Assembly: GCA_021613375.1 (NCBI GenBank)
Contig: CM038705.1
Coordinates: 8,951,095-9,015,094, forward strand
Origin: Megaleporinus macrocephalus
Lineage: Eukaryota; Chordata; Actinopteri; Characiformes; Anostomidae
Direction: 5' to 3'
DNA: 64,000 nt
The notes below the pieces were generated by a model, which was not told where the DNA came from, made no database searches, and saw only the letters and a program-made list of their open reading frames with translations. Positions within the stretch are counted from its first letter, which is position 1. Every line of letters begins with the position of its first letter. Made by a program: the position numbers and the translations under genes. Positions 57,906 to 64,000 of the stretch are shown piece by piece.

Positions 57906-59097
57906 GGAACTAGGGATGAATAAACGACAGGCAGAGGGGTGCGGGTCAGTGTGTTTGGGGATATGCCCTGAGTGATCACATGCAGGCTTGTGGCTGTAGG
58001 TCAGGGGTGTTTAATTAGAGTCCAGTAAGGTCCAGTTAAAGGAGATTTCCTCAGGATAAGGTCCGGACCCTCATCATTTCTAACGTGTGTTCTGATTCAG
58101 TGATGTATCCTGTTTACTGAAGTAGTCTAGTATCAGCATCTTATACCATCAGCTACTGAAACACCAACACATCACACATACCGTTCAGTATATTTCAGTA
58201 TATTTACTGTTTAAATACTGAACTGAATGAATTATTTATAAAGTTCCAAATAAATAAATGTACTTGAAGTAAAAACAAGTGCTAGATTAAAAAAACAGAA
58301 TAAAAAAGAGAATTCCAAAGTGTTTATTTATAGAAACAGTAAATAAAGCAGTGTCTTCTCATTAGCTCTCGTAAAGCAGTGTTTATTTCTGGAATAAACA
58401 TAAGTCTATTTCTGGTTAAAACTGTCAGGTTTCGCCATTAAGTTTTCTTTTTCAGAGCATGTTAATCTTTCTCTGACCTGCTTAACTTTCCCACTGCTGC
58501 TCCAAAGCCCGTATACCATAAAAACAAGAAAAGCTCCGCCGCGTAAAATAATTTTAAAGCTTAAAATTAAGGGAAAAAATAATTAAAACACTCTTAAAAC
58601 TCTACAAACTGATAAACTACACAACATCTGGGTCCGGACCTGGACCGCAGTCCGCCTATTAGTGACCACTGCTGTAGGTTAAACGAAACCATAATGTTTG
58701 GGTTCAGTCGAAAATAAATGGGACCCTATAGGATGAGTGAGGGATGAACAAAAAAAAGGGATGAAAAAAACGACAGCTTGTGTGTTTGTCTTTTACCCTC
58801 ATACAGTCCCGTTCATTTTCGAGTGCAGACGAACATTATGGTGTCGTTCATACAGCCACCAAACTTCGTGTACTCATTAGGGCGGGTCCCCAAGCTCTGA
58901 TCCACAGACATACTGACCCATACTTATCTATTATTTGTTTATGCATCCCTCGTTCCTCCCATATTGTCCCATTTATCCACAAACATCATGGTTTCGTTTA
59001 ACCTACAGCCACATAACTAGCTTACTTAGGGCACATCCCCAAACACACTGACCGGTGCTCCTCTACTTGTCGTTTATTCATCCCTCATTCCTTACAC
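57906..59097. mobile_element. Palindromic DNA element, interrupted by a hAT-like insertion
   Basis: The left arm, 57908-58001 continued at 58680-58770, is the reverse complement of the right arm at about 58930-59095. Shared words include gggatgaataaacgac, gtcagtgtgtttgggga and gtggctgtaggt then taaacgaaacc. The arms are about 85-90% identical by eye. Internal sub-repeats around ggttaaacgaaacca suggest the element is itself composite. No coding capacity. Confidence 0.8.
58002..58671. mobile_element. hAT-like non-autonomous element with 8-bp target duplication
   Basis: 670 bp bounded by the perfect 8-bp direct repeat ctgtaggt (57994-58001 and 58672-58679). Ends are caggggtgtttaa and ttagtgaccactg, an imperfect inverted pair of the CAGxGGT type usual for hAT elements. 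An internal empty site exists: the right arm of the host palindrome reads ggtttcgtttaacctacagc(cac) at 58990-59012, exactly the sequence without the insertion. Interior is AT-rich and non-coding. Confidence 0.85.
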
Positions 59098-59469
59098 TGC
59101 TAAAGCTGCGCAATTATCCTTTCTAGTTAATTAACTTTTCTAGTTTGGAACGAATGCAGAGATGCAGCCAAGCAGTGGCCAGCACCACTCTATGCTAAAG
59201 AATGGACACCTTTCTGGCTAGTTCTAAAAAAGTGAGACGGTCACTTATTATAGATATTATAGTAATTTTTAAAAATATTTTTAAACCACTGCTGTTTATC
59301 ATGCTGATTACATTTAACTGTTGAGTACATGCAAGTGTTGTAGGATGCTTTATACAGTGCTGAGCTTTGTTATCATTATACAATGGTGTATGGAATGTAC
59401 ATCATAAGACTCATGTATAACCTATAGCTTAACTGAATAAAATCAATAGCCTGTGTATGTCATCCCTCT
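59098..59469. other. Non-repetitive spacer, nothing recognised
   Basis: AT-rich. No exon or element recognised. Confidence 0.4.
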
Positions 59470-59695
59470 CTAAAGAAAAACATGTATCCCCATGTTTAAT
59501 TTTTAAAATTTTTCTACATAGGTTAAATGCAGCAGCTACCTTTTACAAAGTCTGAAAACTTCATGATTATCAGATCAACTAATCCACCAAAATAAAATGG
59601 AAATAATTCTGGTACCATTGACTTACATGAGCCTCTCCTGTAAAATAGCCATTTTGATTATACTTGTTTTTCTTTTGGACAGCGATGATAAAAAA
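59470..59695 (-). mobile_element. MITE-like element, copy 5
   Basis: Nearly full-length reverse copy. Left end ctaaagaaaaacatgtatcc and right end cttgtttttcttttggacag (then cgat) are imperfect inverted repeats. The core taccattgacttacatgagc is diverged. Confidence 0.8.
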
Positions 59696-60084
59696 GAATC
59701 ATCTGCAAGTCTTAAAGCTGTGCATTAAAAAGCTTAATTTAAAGAAAGAATTTAATAAAAGACTAAGATATGCTACATCAGCATTGCTTGGCTTGTGGTT
59801 TATTGATGGCAGGCATTGTATTGCTGTAATATTGCATTCATGTGGACAGATTAAGTCGTATAATCAATGCATTACTTTTGTGATTTTAATACAGTAATGA
59901 CATCTTTTTTAGATTATATTTAGATCTGTGGGTCTTACATGACCACTTCACATTCTAGCTAGACCCTCTGTAATTTCCAACAAAGCCCCAACAGTTCAGA
60001 CAGATGTGTGAACCTGTTTTCAAACTCTCTTTATGTCTTAACAAGAAACAGGTTCTCTCTCACTGTGCCTTAACGACATACAAA
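59696..60084. other. Non-repetitive AT-rich spacer
   Basis: Nothing recognised. Confidence 0.4.
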
Positions 60085-60285
60085 AAAAAACATGTATTGA
60101 TTTTATGTTTTCTACATTATTTAAACACAATAGCTGCCCTTTATACTGTCTGAAAATTTCAAGGTGCTTGGACAAACAAAAATGGAAAAAATCTGGTTTC
60201 ATTGACTTACACTAAAAGTAAAGACTGTTTTTGGTTTCTCCTGTAAAGTACATGTGTTTCATTGGACAGTGACGATATCTCTATT
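60085..60285 (-). mobile_element. MITE-like element, copy 6
   Basis: Reverse copy with aaaaacatgtattgatttta at the left end, the core tttcattgacttacactaaa then agtaaagac, and tgtttcattggacagtgacg at the right end. Lies about 390 bp from copy 5 in the same orientation. Confidence 0.8.
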
Positions 60286-60640
60286 CTGATTGGCAGCCCT
60301 GCATTGTTCTTCATTCAAGACCAGGTGAACCATGCCTTCTAACTTCAGCGTGAATAGGCGGTGAGGTTGGGGAGCGAATAGGATATTCTGAAACTTTAAC
60401 ACACTTTACTCAACCCTTTATTTTATTTTTTTTCAAAACGCAAGGACAGTTTAGCTTTCCATCACATGATGATGTACTGCATTGAGACCAAGAAACCGAC
60501 CCACCTAAAGGAAGAGGTAAACCAAAAAGCTGCACTGTAATCAGATTGTAACAGGCCGGCCGTGAGAAAGTCAGAGTTCCCACAGAGGAGTTAGGTTGTT
60601 TGGGTACTAGTGTGGTAAACACACTGAGGCCTTAAACAAA
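60286..60640. other. Non-repetitive spacer, nothing recognised
   Basis: Mixed sequence. No exon or element identified. Confidence 0.4.
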
Positions 60641-60644
60641 ATTG

Positions 60645-60785
60645 ACTAACTCATCATCATCATCATCACCTAATCTGTTTATTCTTCTGGGTCGCGGGGG
60701 GCTCTGGAGCCTGCCTCAGTGTTCATTGAGCTGAAAGCAGGAAAAACCCTGGACAGACCGTCAGACCCACACTGCCCCACAGTCT
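60645..60785 (+). mobile_element. Common fish interspersed repeat fragment
   Basis: (CAT)n followed by ttctgggtcgcggggggctc, tggagcctgcctcagtgttc and accctggacagaccgtcaga. This word order is that of a widespread metazoan/fish repeat (gggtcgcgggg...tggagcct...ccctggac). Its transposon class is not clear from the fragment. Confidence 0.6.
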
Positions 60786-60789
60786 AGGC

Positions 60790-61185
60790 TATGGTTAAGG
60801 TTGGCTGCATTTCTTGGCCACTACTTCAAAAGAAGAATGTGGCTTATGTTCGGAGCGATTCTCTGGACCCCTCATCCATGTGGAAGAATGATTTGGGTCT
60901 GAATCCATCCTTGCAGATAACGTTCACCATACGTGTTGATTGTCTTCTCTGGAGCGGATGGGATCTTCCAGCAAGACTTGTCACATGACTAGAATATCCC
61001 TCACTGGTTGAAAGAGTCACCAAAACTTGCAAGCACTTCCCCAGACCCCTAATTCCTCCCTCCAGCAGCTGGGATGCACTGCAGTCAGCATGGCTTCAGA
61101 TACCTCTGACCACCTACCAGGACCTCACTGAGTCTCCCAGTCGGTTTAGCGTGATCCCTCTTTTAAGTCGGCTGTCGGCTTTGTC
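60790..61185 (+). pseudogene. Possible Tc1-like transposase relic
   Basis: In the + frame that reads WDALQSAWLQIPLTTYQDLT (about 61070-61128), followed by ESPSRFSVI, the sequence resembles the Tc1 C-terminal pattern (LWxALxxAWxxIPxxTxxxLxxSMPRRxxAVI). The upstream part is too diverged to place, and stops interrupt it. An unrelated low-copy sequence is possible. Confidence 0.35.
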
Positions 61186-61214
61186 TTCTGGAGCTTCTGC
61201 AGTTCCCATTTTAC

Positions 61215-62500
61215 CATTCCACCTTAAATGGTACAGCAGTTAACAGCAATTGATGCACCATTTAAGGTGGAATGAGAAATCTGAATAAGAGGTCAGGAAG
61301 GTAGCCTGAAAGTAACTGCTGTACGATTTAAGGTGGAATGAGAAATCTGAATAAGAGGTCAGGAAGGTAGCCTGAAAGTAACTGCTGTACGATTTAAGGT
61401 GGAATGAGAAATCTGAATAAGAGGTCAGGAAGGTAGCCTGAAAGTAACTGCTGTACGATTTAAGGTGGAATGAGAAATCTGAATAAGAGGTCAGGAAGGT
61501 AGCCTGAAAGTAACTGCTGTACGATTTAAGGTGGAAGGGCGAAACTTGAACAATGAGCTGGGCAGGCAGCCTGAGGTGCAAGAATGTAACTGCTGTCTCA
61601 TTTAAGGTGGAACTGAGAAATTATAACATGAAGCTGGACATGTAGATGAGGCGCCAGCATGCAACTGTTGCACAGTTTTAATGTGGAACACAAAAATTCA
61701 AACAACAAAGCTGGGTAAGTAGCCCAAGGTGCCCGAATGGAACTGCTGTCTCATTTAAGGTGGAATCAAGAAATCTGAAGTAGAAGCTGAGCAGGTAGCC
61801 TTAGGTGGTGAAATGTAACTTCTATATTGTTTAAGGTGGAACCGGGAAATGAGAACATAAAGCAGGACAGGTAGGCAAAGGCACCAGCATGCAACTGATG
61901 CATCATTTAAGGTGGAACTGGGAAATTATAACAATAAGCTGGACAGGTAGATGAGACGCCAGCCTGCAACTGTTGCACAGTTTTATTGTGGAACACAGAA
62001 ATTCTAACAACAAAGCTGGGTAAGTAGCCTGTGGTGCCTGAATGGAACTGCTGTCTCATTTAAGGTGGAACTGGGAAATTATAACAATAAGCTGGACAGG
62101 TAGATGAGACGCCAGCCTGCAACTGTTGCACAGTTTTAATGTGGAACACAGAAATTCTAACAACAAAGCTGGGTAAGTAGCCTGAGGTGCCTGAATGGAA
62201 CTGCTGTCTCATTTAAGGTGGAACTGGGAAATTAGAACATGAAGCAAGACAGGTAATCAAAGGCACCAGCATGCAACAGATGCACCGTTTAAGGTGGAGC
62301 AGGGGATTCTGAAAACAAAGTTGGGTGTTTAAGGTGGACCTGGATAATTAGAAGACGAAGCAAGACAGGTAGACAAAGGCACCAGCATGCAACAGATGAC
62401 GCATTTAAGGTGGAGCAGGGAAATCTGAAAACAAAGTAGGGCAAGTAGTCTGAGGGGCAAGAATGGAACTAATGCACCATTTAAGGTAGAACGGGGGCAT
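61215..62500. repeat. 66-bp minisatellite with inverted first unit
   Basis: Four almost identical units of 66 bp (61265-61530) containing tttaaggtggaatgagaaat and gtaactgctgtacga are followed by about 14 diverged units to 62500. At the left edge the 18-bp string cattccaccttaaatggt (61215-61232) is the exact inverse of 61257-61274, so the array starts with a head-to-head junction. The 22-residue-period reverse open frame here is a by-product. Confidence 0.9.
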
Positions 62501-62742
62501 TAAAAAAAAAGTTGTCACAAAAATTTGTATGTACACAAGAACTAAAACAGTTGTTTATAATATAAAGTAAGCATATATGTTCAGGTATGTATGTTCTATA
62601 TGGTTTGGAGGAGTTCTTATGTTAGTGGTGCAACAGTCTAACAGTGTGACTTGGCTTGCCTTAGCTAAGCTGGGGGGGGTTGTGGGGGGTCACCTTTTGT
62701 GCAAATATATCAACCAAAGCCACTGCCGCCCTCATCGGATTT
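62501..62742. other. Spacer upstream of promoter-like region
   Basis: AT-rich then mixed, with a G-run at 62671-62690. Nothing else recognised. Confidence 0.4.
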
Positions 62743-62851
62743 CTGAGAGAGAGAGAGAGAGAGAGAGAGAGACGGGAGGGGGAGTCAAAACGGCACTGCT
62801 GTGTGTGTGTGTTCAGAGTGAGAGAGAGAGAGTGAGTGTGTGTGTGTTCAG
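62743..62851. repeat. (GA)n and (GT)n microsatellites
   Basis: gagagaga at 62744-62772 and tgtgtgtg at 62802-62811, then a second gaga/gtgt pair at 62818-62846 that duplicates the preceding gttcagagtgagag block. They lie directly upstream of the first-exon candidate, where purine and GT tracts are common in fish promoters. Confidence 0.85.
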
Positions 62852-62961
62852 AGTGAGAGCCTGAAAGGAGTCTTCACCGACCCGAGACGGACTGAGGAGC
62901 CGCTGCACTGGCCAAGAAAGTCGAAGCCACAAGAACCCGGACAAGTTTGAGAGGAGCAGCT
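62852..62961 (+). promoter_or_regulatory. Probable 5' untranslated region or core promoter
   Basis: CpG-bearing, GC-rich sequence (gacccgagacggactgagga, then gccgctg...) immediately before the ATG, with no TATA box. The CpG density continues through 63480, consistent with a CpG-island promoter. The transcription start cannot be fixed from sequence alone. Confidence 0.5.
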
Positions 62962-63013
62962 ATGGCGGGAAGCACGCTGAGGAGTTTGTGTTTGCTGTTT
63001 CTGTCACTGGGAG
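62962..63013 (+). CDS. Candidate first coding exon with signal peptide; gene unrecognised, continues beyond the window
   Basis: ATG at 62962-62964 in strong context (G at -3 and at +4). It encodes MAGSTLRSLCLLFLSLG, a short basic n-region (Arg7) followed by a hydrophobic core, the form of a secretory signal peptide. The frame is cut after the first base of codon 18 by the consensus donor GAG|GTAAGA (GT at 63014-63015), giving a phase-1 intron. A phase-1 break right after a leader is typical of secreted and single-pass receptor or immunoglobulin-type genes. The remaining exons lie to the right. I cannot name the gene. Alternatives: a chance ATG with a chance donor, made less likely by the CpG-rich setting. 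Confidence 0.6.
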
Positions 63014-63480
63014 GTAAGAAAAGCAGTTTTTTTTTAAACTGAGAATGAAACGCGACTCTTTGGCTCCGCTGTGCGCTGTTTCGAGCGACTGTTCACACTT
63101 CACTCCTTTTTTTAGCTTTATCCTTTCACTCCTGCCGGGGTTTACACTTTAAAGCAGCCGCTGTTCGCCTCGCGTCTGCGTTTCAGCGCGCGTGCTGTTG
63201 TTGTTGACGGCTGTTTTGGCGCCGCTACCTGTTCCACACTGAAGATGAGGCGCGCTTTTAAATAACTCGAAGCGACTTTACGCCTCAAATAAACCCGAAA
63301 CCGAGGAGATACCGGCGGGTTTTACCTCAGAATTTACCGGACAGTCCGTGGTGTCAGGGCTGGACGGCGTTTCCGAGCAGCGCGCGTGTGTGTGTATGTA
63401 TATATGTATGTGTGCGCGAGCGCTGCGAGAAGCGGTCCGGCACTTTGAGGTGCAGGGAAGCTCGCGACGCAGCTGAGAGA
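63014..63480 (+). other. CpG-rich start of intron 1
   Basis: After the donor the sequence stays rich in CG (cgcctcgcgtctgcg, cagcgcgcgtgctg, gagcgctgcgag), unlike the rest of the window, where CpG is scarce outside the 21-bp arrays. Short (GT)n at 63386-63410. Consistent with the downstream half of a CpG-island promoter. Confidence 0.5.
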
Positions 63481-63484
63481 CTAG

Positions 63485-64000
63485 AGCGCGCGTGAAGAGA
63501 AGAACAGAGATGAAGAGTGAGGCGGAAAAAGATAAAGAGAGGTGTAGAGAAAGACGGAGAGAGAAAGGAAAGAAAAGGGGAGAGTCAGATCCACGGAGAC
63601 GTGTGAAGAGAGAGAGAGAGAGAGAGAGAAGAAAGAAAGGAAGAGGAGTATAAAGAGAGAAGAGAGGCATAAAGAAAAAAGAGAGGTGTGGAGGAAGAGA
63701 AGGAGCTATTGAAATAAGGCTAGTAGAGAGAGAGAGAGAGAGAGGAAGAAAGGGAAAGGTGAGGGCCGAGAGAAAAAAAGGAAGAGAAAAGTGAAGAAAG
63801 ACAAAGAGGGGGAAGGAAGAAGAGAGGTGAAGACAAAAAAGAGATAGATAGAGGAAAGAGAGCAAAAGGTGTGAAGAGAGGCGTAGAAAGAGAGAAGTGA
63901 GGAAGAACAAAGGGGTACAGAGGAAGAAAGAAGAGAGTGAGGTGTGAAGAAACAAGTGAGGAAAGAGAAAGGTGCAGAGTGAGAGCGAAGAAAGAATAGA
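63485..64000. repeat. Polypurine (GA-rich) tract
   Basis: About 515 bp of almost pure A/G on the + strand with (GA)n cores at 63608-63630 and 63726-63743, running to the window edge. The reverse-strand frame with Leu/Ser/Phe content is a composition artefact. Confidence 0.9.

Noticed and set aside
63278..63955. 225-codon reverse-strand frame
   Set aside because: Low-complexity translation of the polypurine tract and CpG-rich intron start.
1..64000. Telomere repeats, rRNA, tRNA and tRNA-derived SINE sequences
   Set aside because: Looked for by eye on both strands; none recognised.

Overview
This window is vertebrate, almost certainly ray-finned (teleost) fish, genomic DNA. The evidence is several Tc1-like transposon relics with fish-type sequence, a hAT-type insertion with an 8-bp target duplication, palindromic non-autonomous DNA elements, truncated non-LTR retrotransposon 3' ends, a promoter-like CpG-rich segment, and intron-type splice signals. 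There are no operons, ribosome binding sites or compact genes. I cannot name the species.

The window is dominated by tandem repeats. Adding my estimated spans, roughly 45% of it is minisatellite or low-complexity array, in about a dozen unrelated families: 82 bp (0.4-1.6 and 3.3-4.1 kb), about 200-220 bp (1.8-2.8 and 4.1-4.9 kb), 15 bp (6.0-6.8 and 7.3-8.7 kb), CT-rich (9.0-9.9 kb), 21/42 bp (11.1-13.2 and 14.0-15.5 kb), 54 bp (16.2-17.3 kb), 42 bp (18.0-19.7 and 20.3-21.0 kb), 39 bp (22.8-25.6 kb), 35 bp (26.6-30.7 kb), 36 bp (33.4-35.5 kb), about 67 bp (48.1-49.9 kb), 46 bp (53.5-54.7 and 55.9-56.9 kb), and 66 bp (61.2-62.5 kb). Many periods are multiples of three, so the arrays stay open in several frames on both strands. 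Nearly all long open frames here are that by-product and are not genes.

The first 9 kb also holds two nearly identical segmental tandem duplications (unit offsets 2913 and 1279 bp). The middle (36-47 kb) and right-centre (50-61 kb) are ordinary intergenic or intronic DNA littered with DNA transposons. These include a Tc1-like element with 31-bp inverted repeats (42060-43355), a palindromic element next to it, a degraded reverse-strand Tc1 element with its 3' coding region triplicated (50.8-52.1 kb), a hAT-like element nested in a palindrome (57.9-59.1 kb), six copies of one short MITE-like family, and two LINE 3' ends.

I can support only two pieces of likely host coding sequence. One is a candidate terminal exon (13538-13760, + strand) with a long polypyrimidine tract and 74 open codons, lying between two arrays of the same 21-bp minisatellite. 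The other is a likely first coding exon (62962-63013, + strand): ATG in strong context, a hydrophobic signal-peptide-like leader, and a consensus splice donor after a phase-1 break, inside a CpG-rich promoter-like region. The gene it starts runs off the right edge. I recognise neither gene. I did not find an unambiguous new biological system. The most interesting signals are higher-order repeat structure, transposon-seeded minisatellites, a 38-bp perfectly pairing RNA hairpin at 32.4 kb, and a copy-and-insert rearrangement inside the Tc1 element.
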